Assembly (NCBI GenBank): GCA_015068525.1
Contig: SVKJ01000005.1
Location: 1-64,000, forward strand
From: Oscillospiraceae bacterium
GTDB taxonomy: Bacteria > Bacillota > Clostridia > UMGS1840 > HGM11507
DNA: 64,000 nucleotides
Direction: 5' to 3'
Shown: positions 15,989-24,983 of the stretch, piece by piece
Layout: every line of letters starts with the position of its first letter
Position numbering within the stretch: the stretch's first letter is position 1
The notes under the pieces: generated by a model
What the model was told of the DNA's origin: nothing
The model's database searches: none
Seen by the model: the letters and a program-made list of their open reading frames with translations, nothing else
Position numbers and translations under genes: made by a program

Positions 15989-17506
15989 TTATTTAACAAT
16001 TAAGGAAGTTCCTGTCATTTCTGCAGGTTTTTCAATACCCATTATATCAAGCATTGTAGGGCATAAATCAGAAATTCTTCCTTCTTTTAATTTTATATTA
16101 TCTTCACCAATGATAATAAGTGGCACAGGATTTGTTGAATGGGCAGTAACAACTCCCTGTTCTTCGTTCCACATAAGATCAGCATTACCATGGTCAGCTG
16201 TAATTAATGCAACTCCACCTTTTTCGATAATTTTATCAATAACCTGACCAACGCAATCGTCGACTGCTTTTACAGCTTTTACCGCTGCATCAAAATCACC
16301 TGTATGACCAACCATATCACAGTTTGCAAAATTAAGAATTATAACATCATACATATCTTTTTCAATACGCTCAATAACATTATCCTTAACTTCATACGCA
16401 GACATTTCAGGCTGCATGTCATAAGTTGCAACTTTAGGAGATGCAATAAGGCACCTGTCTTCCCCTTCGTAAACTTCTTCTTTACCACCGTTAAAGAAGA
16501 AAGTTACATGTGCATATTTTTCGGTTTCTGCAATTCTTAATTGCTTCAAACCTTTTTTACTTACTATTTCACCGAATGTATTAATAAGTTCTTCAGGTTT
16601 AAATGCAACTGAAACATTAGGCATCGTTGCATCATACTGTGTGAAGCAAACATACTTTACAGGGAAAAATCCTTTTTCTCTTTTAAAACCATCAAAGTTT
16701 TCGTCAACAAAAGTTCTTGTAATTTCTCTTGCTCTGTCAGGTCTGAAATTAAAGAAAATAACAGAAGAGTTTTCTTCAATTGCTTCAGCGCCATCAATTA
16801 CACAAGGAATAACAAATTCGTCCACCACTTCATTTTTATATGAATTTTCAATAGCAGTTACTGCATCAGGTGCGTTATCTCCTTTTAAAAGCACCATTGC
16901 ATCATATGCTTTCTGAACCCTTTCCCATCTGTTGTCACGGTCCATAGCATAGTATCTTCCCATAATAGTTGCTATTTTACCTACGCCTGTTTCTTTAATT
17001 TTTTCTTCTAATTCTTTAATATAATCAATTCCACTTGAAGGAGGAACATCTCTTCCGTCAAGTAAAGCGTGAACATATACTCTTGTAAGGCCATTATCTT
17101 TTGCGAGTTTTAAAAGTCCATAAAGGTGTTGGTTATGAGAATGAACACCGCCGTCTGATAAAAGACCTATTAAATGAAGTGCAGTATTATTATCTTTACA
17201 GTTTTTTATTGCATCTAAGAACTCTTTCTTCTCAAAAAAATCGCCGTCTGAAATAGATTTTGTTATTCTTGTAAGTTCCTGATATACAACTCTTCCTGCA
17301 CCAATATTTGTATGCCCTACTTCAGAGTTACCCATTTGACCATCAGGTAGTCCGACATCCATACCGCTGGCAGATAATAATGTATTAGGATACTTTTTTA
17401 AATATCCACTGATGTTACCTTCTCCTGCGGCAAAGATAGCATTTCCCTTTTCAGTTTTATTATACCCATATCCGTCAAGGATAAGAAGTGCTATAGGTTT
17501 TTTCAT
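15989..17506 (-). CDS. gpmI: 2,3-bisphosphoglycerate-independent phosphoglycerate mutase
   Basis: Interconverts 3- and 2-phosphoglycerate through a phosphoserine intermediate, using manganese. The 505-residue protein begins MKKPIALLILDGYG with a metal Asp. The nucleophile is S61 in GQMGNSEVGHTNIGAGR. HDNRW-type residues MDRDNRWERV and the C-terminal metal cluster ITADHGNAD are present. It is the last gene of a pgk-tpiA-gpmI operon, 19 bases after tpiA. No strong terminator follows it. Confidence 0.96.
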   Translation of the reverse strand: MKKPIALLILDGYGYNKTEKGNAIFAAGEGNISGYLKKYPNTLLSASGMDVGLPDGQMGNSEVGHTNIGAGRVVYQELTRITKSISDGDFFEKKEFLDAIKNCKDNNTALHLIGLLSDGGVHSHNQHLYGLLKLAKDNGLTRVYVHALLDGRDVPPSSGIDYIKELEEKIKETGVGKIATIMGRYYAMDRDNRWERVQKAYDAMVLLKGDNAPDAVTAIENSYKNEVVDEFVIPCVIDGAEAIEENSSVIFFNFRPDRAREITRTFVDENFDGFKREKGFFPVKYVCFTQYDATMPNVSVAFKPEELINTFGEIVSKKGLKQLRIAETEKYAHVTFFFNGGKEEVYEGEDRCLIASPKVATYDMQPEMSAYEVKDNVIERIEKDMYDVIILNFANCDMVGHTGDFDAAVKAVKAVDDCVGQVIDKIIEKGGVALITADHGNADLMWNEEQGVVTAHSTNPVPLIIIGEDNIKLKEGRISDLCPTMLDIMGIEKPAEMTGTSLIVK

Positions 17507-17525
17507 ATTAATTTATCCTTTCAAA

Positions 17526-18275
17526 TTAACAAAAGTCCACTATATTAGAAAAATCTTCTGATTTTAATGATGCTCCGCCAATCAAGCCACCATCGATATC
17601 AGGTTCTTTCAATAATTCATCTGCATTTTTAACATTCATACTGCCGCCGTAAAGAATTTTGATTTCATTAGCAATTTCTTCGTTATACAGATCTTTTACA
17701 CATTCTCTGATATATTTGCAAACTTCATTTGCCTGTTCACATGTAGCAGTTTTACCTGTTCCTATAGCCCAGATCGGTTCATAAGCAAAGACTACTTTTT
17801 TAATATCTTCTATAGATACGTCTTTCAGTGCTTTTTCAACCTGACCTTTAACTAATCCAAGAGTTTCGTTGTTTTCTCTTTGTTCTAAAGTTTCACCAAC
17901 GCAAACAATAGAAATAAGATTTTTTTCAATTGCTTTTAATACTTTTTTATTAACTGTTTCATCGGTTTCATTATAATATTCTCTTCTTTCTGAGTGACCG
18001 ATAATAACATAAGTTACGCCAAGTTCTAAAAGCATATCTGCTGAAATCTCACCTGTATATGCTCCGTTATCAAGAAAATGCATGTTTTGAGCACCTACTT
18101 TAACAGGTGTTCCTTTTGTTAATTTTACAGCATCTGATATACTTGTATATGGTACACATATAACAACGTCACAGTTAGGTTCAGTAACTTTTTTTGTAAT
18201 TTCCTCAACTAAAGTAACAGTTTCACTAACTGTTTTATTCATTTTCCAGTTTCCTGCAATTAAAATTTTTCTCAT
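17526..18275 (-). CDS. tpiA: Triosephosphate isomerase
   Basis: TIM-barrel enzyme of glycolysis that interconverts dihydroxyacetone phosphate and glyceraldehyde 3-phosphate. The 249-residue protein shows AGNWKMNKT (substrate Asn and catalytic Lys), IIGHSERR with the catalytic His, and AYEPIWAIGTGK with the catalytic Glu. The phosphate loops LYGGSMN and GLIGGASL lie near the end. It lies between pgk and gpmI with gaps under 20 bases. Confidence 0.97.
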   Translation of the reverse strand: MRKILIAGNWKMNKTVSETVTLVEEITKKVTEPNCDVVICVPYTSISDAVKLTKGTPVKVGAQNMHFLDNGAYTGEISADMLLELGVTYVIIGHSERREYYNETDETVNKKVLKAIEKNLISIVCVGETLEQRENNETLGLVKGQVEKALKDVSIEDIKKVVFAYEPIWAIGTGKTATCEQANEVCKYIRECVKDLYNEEIANEIKILYGGSMNVKNADELLKEPDIDGGLIGGASLKSEDFSNIVDFC

Positions 18276-18292
18276 GGTTTTATTCCTCCGTC

Positions 18293-19480
18293 TTATTTGT
18301 CATTTAATACATCAATTCCAGGAAGAACTTTACCTTCTAAGAATTCCAAAGAAGCGCCTCCACCTGTTGAAATATGGGTCATTTTATCAGCAAAACCAAG
18401 TTGTTCAACTGCAGCAGCAGAGTCACCGCCTCCGATAATTGTTACAGCATCTGCTTCAGCCACAATTTTAGCAATTGATTTTGTACCATTTGCAAAATTA
18501 GAAAATTCAAATACGCCCATAGGTCCATTCCATATAATAGTTTTAGCATCTTTTAATGTTTCTTCAAATAAAGCAACTGATTTTTCGCCAATATCAAGTC
18601 CCTGATATCCGTCAGGAATTTTACCTGCATCAGCAAGTACAATTTCAGTATCATTGCTAAATTCTTTACCGCAAACATTATCAACTGGTAAAAGAAGTTT
18701 AACGCCTTTTTCTTCTGCTTTTTTAATAAGTTCTTTTGCAAGTTCAACTTTATCGTCTTCACAAATTGAATCTCCGATATTACCACCTAACGCTTTAGAG
18801 AAAGTATATGCCATACCTCCACCGATAACAAGTGCATCAACTTTTTCAATTAAGTTTGTGATAACACCGATTTTATCAGAAACTTTTGCTCCACCTAAGA
18901 TTGTAACAAAAGGTCTTGCAGGATTAGATAAAGCTTTACCCATAATATCAATTTCCTTTTTAATTAAGTAACCGCATGCTGAAGGTAAAAATTCGGCAAC
19001 ACCTGCTGTTGATGCGTGTGCTCTGTGCGCTGTACCAAACGCATCATTAACATATAAATCAGCCATTGATGCTAATTCTTTTGAGAATTCTTTGTCATTA
19101 TCAGTTTCTTCTTTGTGGAATCTGACATTTTCTAAAACAAGAACTTCTCCTTCTTTTAGTTCATTTGCAAGTTTCTTTGCAGAAGGACCGATAACATCTT
19201 CAGCAATTTTAACATCTTTGCCTAAAAGTTCAGCCAGTCTTTTTACTACAGGTTTTAAACTGTATTTTTCATTAAATTCTCCCTTTGGTCTTCCTAAATG
19301 ACTGCAAAGAATAACTTTTGCATTATTATCAATTAAATATTTAATTGTTGGTAATGCACCGACAATTCTATTATCGTCAGTAACATTTTTGTTTTCATCA
19401 AGCGGAACATTAAAATCTACACGTACTAAAACTTTCTTTCCGCTAACCTGAAGGTCTTCTACTGATTTTTTGTTTAACAT
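18293..19480 (-). CDS. pgk: Phosphoglycerate kinase
   Basis: Transfers phosphate from 1,3-bisphosphoglycerate to ADP. The 395-residue protein has the N-terminal substrate motif VLVRVDFNVPLDEN, HLGRPKG, the central TILGGAKVSDKIG, and the nucleotide-binding C-terminal IIGGGDSAAAVEQLG and ISTGGGASLEFLEG. First gene of the glycolytic operon, with its own promoter 60-85 bases upstream. A gap gene, which often precedes pgk, is not present. Confidence 0.97.
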   Translation of the reverse strand: MLNKKSVEDLQVSGKKVLVRVDFNVPLDENKNVTDDNRIVGALPTIKYLIDNNAKVILCSHLGRPKGEFNEKYSLKPVVKRLAELLGKDVKIAEDVIGPSAKKLANELKEGEVLVLENVRFHKEETDNDKEFSKELASMADLYVNDAFGTAHRAHASTAGVAEFLPSACGYLIKKEIDIMGKALSNPARPFVTILGGAKVSDKIGVITNLIEKVDALVIGGGMAYTFSKALGGNIGDSICEDDKVELAKELIKKAEEKGVKLLLPVDNVCGKEFSNDTEIVLADAGKIPDGYQGLDIGEKSVALFEETLKDAKTIIWNGPMGVFEFSNFANGTKSIAKIVAEADAVTIIGGGDSAAAVEQLGFADKMTHISTGGGASLEFLEGKVLPGIDVLNDK

Positions 19481-19537
19481 AATATCACCTCATAAATTTT
19501 TCTTTATTTAAAAATACATTTTTATCACACTTTTAAT

Positions 19538-19566
19538 ATTTTACTATATTTTTTCAAAAATTTCAA
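19538..19566 (-). promoter_or_regulatory. Promoter of the pgk-tpiA-gpmI operon
   Basis: On the minus strand TTGAAA (19561-19566) and TAAAAT (19538-19543) are separated by exactly 17 bases. They lie in an AT-rich gap of 113 bases between trmL and pgk, upstream of the GAGGTG ribosome binding site. Confidence 0.6.
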
Positions 19567-19593
19567 CAAAATATGTTAAATTATTAACACATT

Positions 19594-20082
19594 TTAATAT
19601 TTTGTCAATTTTCCGGTATTTTTAAGTTCCTTAAAATTATGCTGACGCATTGCTTCATAAGCAATAATTGCAACTGAGTTTGATAAATTAAGGCTTCTTG
19701 CATCAGAAATCATAGGTATACGCATTGCATATTTCATATTATCAAAAAGCAGTTTTTCATCAAGTCCTTTGGTTTCCTTACCAAATAAAATAAATGAATT
19801 GTCTTCATATGAAATATCACAATATGTTTTATCTGCTTTTGTTGTTGCGAAATACATTCTTTTATCTTTATTTATTTCCATAAACTCGTCAATGTTTTCA
19901 TATACTTTAATATCAAGTAAATGCCAGTAATCCAGCCCTGCTCTTTTAACATGCTTGTCGTCTATAGAAAAGCCAAGCGGTTTTACAAGATGAAGTGTTG
20001 CTCCGATTGCTGCACATGTTCTTGCGATATTTCCTGTATTCTGAGGAATTTCAGGTTCAACGAGTACAATATTTATAGCCAT
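19594..20082 (-). CDS. trmL: tRNA (cytidine/uridine-34 2'-O)-methyltransferase
   Basis: SPOUT-class enzyme that methylates the wobble ribose of leucine tRNAs. The 162-residue protein is close to the minimal YibK size and shows the family start NIVLVEPEIPQNTGNIARTCA, the LVKPLGF segment, ILFGKETKGL and the knot-forming IPMISDARSLNLSNSVAI. It ends a long co-directional gene run. The aminotransferase stop lies five bases upstream. Confidence 0.93.
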   Translation of the reverse strand: MAINIVLVEPEIPQNTGNIARTCAAIGATLHLVKPLGFSIDDKHVKRAGLDYWHLLDIKVYENIDEFMEINKDKRMYFATTKADKTYCDISYEDNSFILFGKETKGLDEKLLFDNMKYAMRIPMISDARSLNLSNSVAIIAYEAMRQHNFKELKNTGKLTKY

Positions 20083-20087
20083 ATTTT

Positions 20088-21278
20088 TTACCTTACTTCC
20101 TGTTTAATATAGTTAACAAAACTTTCTATTTTTTTAAGTGCTTTCTTGATTTTGTCAAGTGAATATGCATAAGAAATTCTAACATAACCTTCTCCGCACT
20201 CACCAAATGCATTTCCCGGAATAACTGCCAGTTTTTCCTTTTCCAAAAGTTTTTCGCAAAATTCATTTGATGAAAGACCTGTTGATTTTATACATGGAAA
20301 TACATAAAATGCCCCTAACGGCTCAAAACATGAAAGACCAAGTTTATTAAGCCCATCAACTAAAACACGTCTTCTTATATTATACTCTCTTTTCATCATT
20401 TCAATATCGCCGTCTCCGTATTTTAACGCTTCGATTGCTGCATATTGACTTGTAGTTGGAGCAGACATAATAGCATACTGATGTATTTTAATCATAGCAG
20501 CTATGATATCTTTGTTGCCAAGCGCATATCCTAATCTCCAGCCTGTCATGGCATAAGATTTTGAAAATCCGTTAATAACAATGGTTTTTTCTTTCATTTC
20601 AGGAAACTGTGCAATAGATGCATGTTCTTTTTCGTATGTAAGTTCTGAATATATTTCATCAGATATTACCATTATGTTTTTATCTTTTATTACTTCTATA
20701 ATTTCCTCTAAGTCTTCTTTTGTCATTATAGCACCAGTCGGATTGTTTGGATATGAAAGAATAAGAAGTTTTGTTTTATCTGTTATTTTTTCTATCAGTT
20801 CTTCTTTTGTGAGTTTAAAATTATTTTCCTCTTTAGTAGTTATTGTAACAGGTGTTCCTCCTATAAGATTAACACAAGGTTTATAACAAACAAAAGAAGG
20901 TTCAGGAATTAAAACTTCATCACCCGGTTCAATTAATGCTCTTATTGCAGCATCAACTGCTTCACTGCCTCCAACTGTAACAAATACTTCATTTTTAGGA
21001 TTGTATTTTATATTATATTTCCTTAAATAGCAATTAGCAATTTCTTCACGAAGTTCCATTAATCCCCAGTTGGATGTGTAGTATGTATGACCATCTTTTA
21101 AAGATTCAATCCCTGCATTTCTTATATGCCAAGGTGTAACAAAATCAGGTTCTCCAACTCCTAAAGAAATAGCATCCTCCATTTCATTTACTATATCAAA
21201 AAACTTTCTTATTCCTGACGGAGGTATATTTTTTACAACATTTGAAAGAAAGTCTTTTGGTTCTTTAATATTGCTCAA
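20088..21278 (-). CDS. PLP-dependent aminotransferase, class I/II
   Basis: Fold-type I aminotransferase of 396 residues, close to aspartate or aromatic aminotransferases of the PatA/AspC type. The N-terminal SLGVGEPDFVTPW, the YPNNPTG motif (176-182), SDEIYSEL and the PLP lysine K240 in NGFSKSYAMTGWRLGY are all visible. RISYAYS near the C-terminus holds the substrate-carboxylate Arg. The start overlaps the Lrp-type regulator by four bases, so the regulator probably controls or senses the same amino acid. Substrate cannot be read from sequence. Confidence 0.9.
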   Translation of the reverse strand: MSNIKEPKDFLSNVVKNIPPSGIRKFFDIVNEMEDAISLGVGEPDFVTPWHIRNAGIESLKDGHTYYTSNWGLMELREEIANCYLRKYNIKYNPKNEVFVTVGGSEAVDAAIRALIEPGDEVLIPEPSFVCYKPCVNLIGGTPVTITTKEENNFKLTKEELIEKITDKTKLLILSYPNNPTGAIMTKEDLEEIIEVIKDKNIMVISDEIYSELTYEKEHASIAQFPEMKEKTIVINGFSKSYAMTGWRLGYALGNKDIIAAMIKIHQYAIMSAPTTSQYAAIEALKYGDGDIEMMKREYNIRRRVLVDGLNKLGLSCFEPLGAFYVFPCIKSTGLSSNEFCEKLLEKEKLAVIPGNAFGECGEGYVRISYAYSLDKIKKALKKIESFVNYIKQEVR

Positions 21279-21766
21279 AGCGAAATCACTCTTCTTTCAT
21301 CAGTCTTTTTTTTGTTTAATACTATTCCATCTTGTTTATATTTTCTTAAAACAAAATGTGTTTTTGTTGAAATAATTCCCGTCATTGGAGAAATTTTTTC
21401 AGCAACAAAGAGGGCGATATCTTTCATACTGTTTCCATCAATTTCAACTAAAATATCAAAACCACCCGACATAAGAGTCACAGATGAAACCTGAGGAAAT
21501 TCTCTTATAATATTATCAGCAATTTTTTCAAACCCCATACCCTGTTCAGGAGTAACATTCAGTTCTATATATGCAGTAACTCTGTCATCTCCTATTTTAT
21601 CCCAGTCAATTAAAGTTTTTGAACCGAAAATAATTTTTTCTTTTTCAAATTCATTCATTATTTCTTCAACAGTTTTTTCATCTGTTGCAACCATAACTGC
21701 AATTTCTTCATTAGTAAGTTTAGCATCTTTTTCAACAATGCTTAAAATTTGTTTTTTTAGTTCCAT
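21275..21766 (-). CDS. Lrp/AsnC-family transcriptional regulator
   Basis: A 163-residue protein. Residues about 1-55 form a helix-turn-helix (KLTNEEIAVMVATDEKTVEEIMNEF split over two helices). Residues about 65-145 form the RAM/ACT-like effector domain, with VTAYIELNVTPEQG and SGGFDILVEIDG. Such proteins sense amino acids. The gene overlaps the aminotransferase by four bases (translational coupling), an arrangement widespread in Firmicutes. Confidence 0.88.
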   Translation of the reverse strand: MELKKQILSIVEKDAKLTNEEIAVMVATDEKTVEEIMNEFEKEKIIFGSKTLIDWDKIGDDRVTAYIELNVTPEQGMGFEKIADNIIREFPQVSSVTLMSGGFDILVEIDGNSMKDIALFVAEKISPMTGIISTKTHFVLRKYKQDGIVLNKKKTDERRVISL

Positions 21767-21782
21767 AATATTTACACTCCTT

Positions 21783-23219
21783 TTATTTTGAATTTTCTTC
21801 TAAAAGATTTTGTTTAATTTTCCATAAGTTTTGAGATAAGTCTACATAATACTTATGAGGATTTTCAAATCTTTTAACTTCATCCCAAATCTTAGAAAGT
21901 TCATTTATACTATATTCTCTTATATCATCAAGTTTGGGAACATCATATATAAGTTTACCCTTATCCATTATTTTTACAAGCAATTTTTCTGCTTTGAAAT
22001 CAACTATGGTTTTTTTCTTCCATGTATATTCCGGATCAAATAAAACATAAGGTGATTTTTCATCTATAACTTCGTCATGAAGTGTTATAACATCAGCTAT
22101 TGCATTTTTTGTTTTATTGTCGTAAAGTCTGTAAAGATTTTTAAAAGAAGGATTTGTAATTTTACCTACATTTTCGCTGATTTTAATTTTCGGGATTTCT
22201 TTACAATCCTTAAATACTGATACTAATTTGTATACACCGCCAAAAACAGGTTCTGACTTTGATGTAATAAGCCTTTCCCCAACACCAAATGTATCAATTT
22301 TAGCTCCTTGATCTAAAGTGTCCCTTATAATTATTTCATCAAGAGAATTTGACGCAATAATTTTCACATCATAAAAACCATTTTTGTCAAGTTCTTCTCT
22401 GATTTTTTTACTTAAGTATGTTATATCTCCGCTGTCAATTCTGACACCTTTGGGTCTATATCCTTTTTTAACAACAACTTCATTAAAAACTTTTATTGCA
22501 TTAGGAAGACCTGATTTTATGACATTATAAGTATCAATAAGGAGTGTGCAATCATTCGGGAAAATATTTGCGTATGTTTTAAAAGCCTCATATTCACTGT
22601 CAAACATTTGAACCCAACTGTGTGCCATTGTTCCAAGCGCAGGAATATTAAACATTTTATCAGTTATTGAACAGGATGTTCCAACACAACCCCCAATGTA
22701 TGCTGCTCTGGCTCCGTATATTGCACCGTCTTTTCCCTGAGCACGTCTGGAACCGAATTCCATAACTGCCCTGCCTTTTGAGGCTCGTACAATTCGTGAT
22801 GCTTTAGTCGCAATCAATGATTGGTGATTAACAGTTAAAAGCAGCATTGTTTCAATAAGTTGAGCCTGAATGACAGGTCCCCTTACAACAACTAATGGTT
22901 CGTTAGGAAAAACAGGAGTACCTTCTTTAACAGCCCATATATCACATTCAAACTTAAAATTTTTAAGATATTCTAAAAAACCTTCACTGAATATCTTTTT
23001 ACTTCTTAAGTATTCTATGTCATCATCTTCAAACTTTAAATCTGAAAGGTATTCAATAAACTGTTCTAAACCTGCAAAAATAGCATATCCGCCATTATCC
23101 GGCACTTTTCTGAAAAACATATCGAATGTAACAATAGTATCTTTATGTCCGCTGTCAAAATATCCTTGCGACATTGTAAATTCATAAAAATCTGCAAGTA
23201 ATGTTAAATTCTTAATCAT
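21783..23219 (-). CDS. pncB: Nicotinate phosphoribosyltransferase
   Basis: Preiss-Handler NAD salvage enzyme that makes nicotinate mononucleotide from nicotinate and PRPP. The 478-residue protein shows LLADFYEFTMSQGYF at the N-terminus, EFGSRRAQG (substrate-binding), AHSWVQMF and the phosphate-binding region GVRIDSGDI and IIASNSLDE. GVGERL follows. It overlaps rqcH by eight bases. A nicotinamidase-like gene at 52982 could supply nicotinate. Confidence 0.94.
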   Translation of the reverse strand: MIKNLTLLADFYEFTMSQGYFDSGHKDTIVTFDMFFRKVPDNGGYAIFAGLEQFIEYLSDLKFEDDDIEYLRSKKIFSEGFLEYLKNFKFECDIWAVKEGTPVFPNEPLVVVRGPVIQAQLIETMLLLTVNHQSLIATKASRIVRASKGRAVMEFGSRRAQGKDGAIYGARAAYIGGCVGTSCSITDKMFNIPALGTMAHSWVQMFDSEYEAFKTYANIFPNDCTLLIDTYNVIKSGLPNAIKVFNEVVVKKGYRPKGVRIDSGDITYLSKKIREELDKNGFYDVKIIASNSLDEIIIRDTLDQGAKIDTFGVGERLITSKSEPVFGGVYKLVSVFKDCKEIPKIKISENVGKITNPSFKNLYRLYDNKTKNAIADVITLHDEVIDEKSPYVLFDPEYTWKKKTIVDFKAEKLLVKIMDKGKLIYDVPKLDDIREYSINELSKIWDEVKRFENPHKYYVDLSQNLWKIKQNLLEENSK

Positions 23220-24972
23220 TTAAATCTTCTCCGTTTTTCTGGTTTTGTTTTTTAGATACAATTATTGTTTTATAATTAGTATATGTTACCATCCCGGGTT
23301 TTCCTCCGGGAATCTTTTTAACATATTTTATATTGGTATAATCAACTGTTATTTTATCATTAGAATCTTTTGAAAAGAAACCTGCATATTCTGCAGCTTT
23401 TAAAATTGCAGATTCTGAAAAGTCACAACCTTTATATTTTAAAAGTACATGAGAACCGGGATAATTTTTTACATGAAACCATAAATCATTTCCTTTAGAT
23501 AGTTTGAATGTGATATATTCATTCTGTTTACTGTTTTTACCTACTAAAATTTCAAAACTATCTTCGGTAATAAAGGACATTATATCTAATTTTTCCTGTT
23601 TTTTTCTCTTATTTATATTCTTTTTGTTAGTTTCTATATATCCCTCATTTGATAATTCATCTTTTATATCATCAATATCTTTTTGTGACTGAGCTTTTTC
23701 TAAGAAAGCAAGTTCGCCTTCAAGATATATCAATTCATTTTTTGATTTTTCTATTTGTAAAACTGCTGTTTCTATTGCCTTTTGCCCTTTTTTATATAGT
23801 TTATAATATTTTTCAATATTTTTTGATGGCGAAAGTTTTTCGTCAAGTTCTATTGTTATATCTTCATTTGAATAATAATTATAAAGGTTTACAGACTTTT
23901 CTCCTCCTTTTAACATATATATGTTAGCAGATAAAAGTTCTCCTTTCAACTTATATTCATCATACTTATCTTTATTTAGAATTATATCGTTGTGTATATC
24001 AATTTTTTTCTTTATTTTTTCTATATGGTTATTTATAAGTTTAGTTAAATTCTGACTTCTTATTTTGATCTTTCGTGAAAAATGAAGTTCATTATAAAAA
24101 TTATCAATCATTTCACTTGGACTGTCAAAATAAACTCTTTTATAAAGTTCTCCGTATTGTTCAAGTTTTATTACTGAAAAAAACTTCGGTGTACCAAATG
24201 AATCATATAATATGTTAGGTGTATAGTTATTGTTTTTAAATTCAGCTAAAGACATTTTTATTTGATTAAATAAGGTTGCTTTCTTTATAAGGTCATTTTT
24301 TAAAAGAATTTCTTTACAAGAGTTTAAACCTTTGTACGCGATTTCTCGCGAAACAATGGGAGATATTCCAACAAAATTATCAATCATAAATTTATCGGCA
24401 TTAATCTCATTGTCTGAATATAATATATCTCTTATTTCATCTTCGTTATATTCACTGAAATATTTTTTATCCTGCTCGGGTGCGTTTTCATATACAAGTC
24501 CCGGCAACAATTGCCTTTTAGATGACACAGTAAAGTCAATATGCTTTACACAATCAATTATAGTATTATCACTATTTAAAAGGATTATATTACTGTGCCT
24601 TCCCATTATTTCTACAACAAGATATTTTGTTACAGCATCGCCAAGTTCATTATAAGAACTTATGCCAATTTTTAATACTCTGTCAGTTCCGGCTTGGGTA
24701 AATGATAAAATTTTCCCCGATGAAATATGTTTTCTAAGGAGCATACAAAAAAGCGGAGGTGTGTCAGGATTTACATAACTGTTTTTTGTTAAATTTATTC
24801 TTGGATAATTAGAATCGGCACTAATGAACAATTTATAGTTTTCCTTATAACCTCTTAGTGATAAAACTATTTCGTCTTTTTCGGGCTGATAAATTTTATC
24901 AATTCGTAAGTCTTTTAATTTTATATTAAATTCATTTATCAGCGCTTTTAAAACCAAACCGTCAAATGCCAC
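23212..24972 (-). CDS. rqcH: Ribosome quality control protein RqcH (NFACT family)
   Basis: Bacterial homologue of Rqc2/NEMF that binds stalled 50S subunits carrying peptidyl-tRNA and directs C-terminal alanine tailing. The 586-residue protein has the NFACT-N domain from the start (MAFDGLVLKALINEF, then LRIDKIYQPEKDEIVLSLR), HhH and coiled-coil parts (about 290-440), and a C-terminal NFACT-R domain with GNDLWFHVKNYPGSHVLLK. Older annotation calls these fibronectin-binding proteins. The start is 11 bases after the rho stop. Confidence 0.92.
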   Translation of the reverse strand: MAFDGLVLKALINEFNIKLKDLRIDKIYQPEKDEIVLSLRGYKENYKLFISADSNYPRINLTKNSYVNPDTPPLFCMLLRKHISSGKILSFTQAGTDRVLKIGISSYNELGDAVTKYLVVEIMGRHSNIILLNSDNTIIDCVKHIDFTVSSKRQLLPGLVYENAPEQDKKYFSEYNEDEIRDILYSDNEINADKFMIDNFVGISPIVSREIAYKGLNSCKEILLKNDLIKKATLFNQIKMSLAEFKNNNYTPNILYDSFGTPKFFSVIKLEQYGELYKRVYFDSPSEMIDNFYNELHFSRKIKIRSQNLTKLINNHIEKIKKKIDIHNDIILNKDKYDEYKLKGELLSANIYMLKGGEKSVNLYNYYSNEDITIELDEKLSPSKNIEKYYKLYKKGQKAIETAVLQIEKSKNELIYLEGELAFLEKAQSQKDIDDIKDELSNEGYIETNKKNINKRKKQEKLDIMSFITEDSFEILVGKNSKQNEYITFKLSKGNDLWFHVKNYPGSHVLLKYKGCDFSESAILKAAEYAGFFSKDSNDKITVDYTNIKYVKKIPGGKPGMVTYTNYKTIIVSKKQNQKNGEDLND

Positions 24973-24983
24973 TTTGTTTCTCC

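Noticed and set aside
18553..18786. A 77-codon minus-strand frame inside pgk
   Set aside because: It is an alternative frame of an intact pgk gene, with Lys/Leu-biased content and no start signal. It is not evidence of a frameshift.
23212..24972. Fibronectin-binding adhesin
   Set aside because: The protein has no signal peptide and matches the NFACT layout of the ribosome quality control factor RqcH; the adhesin name is a legacy label.
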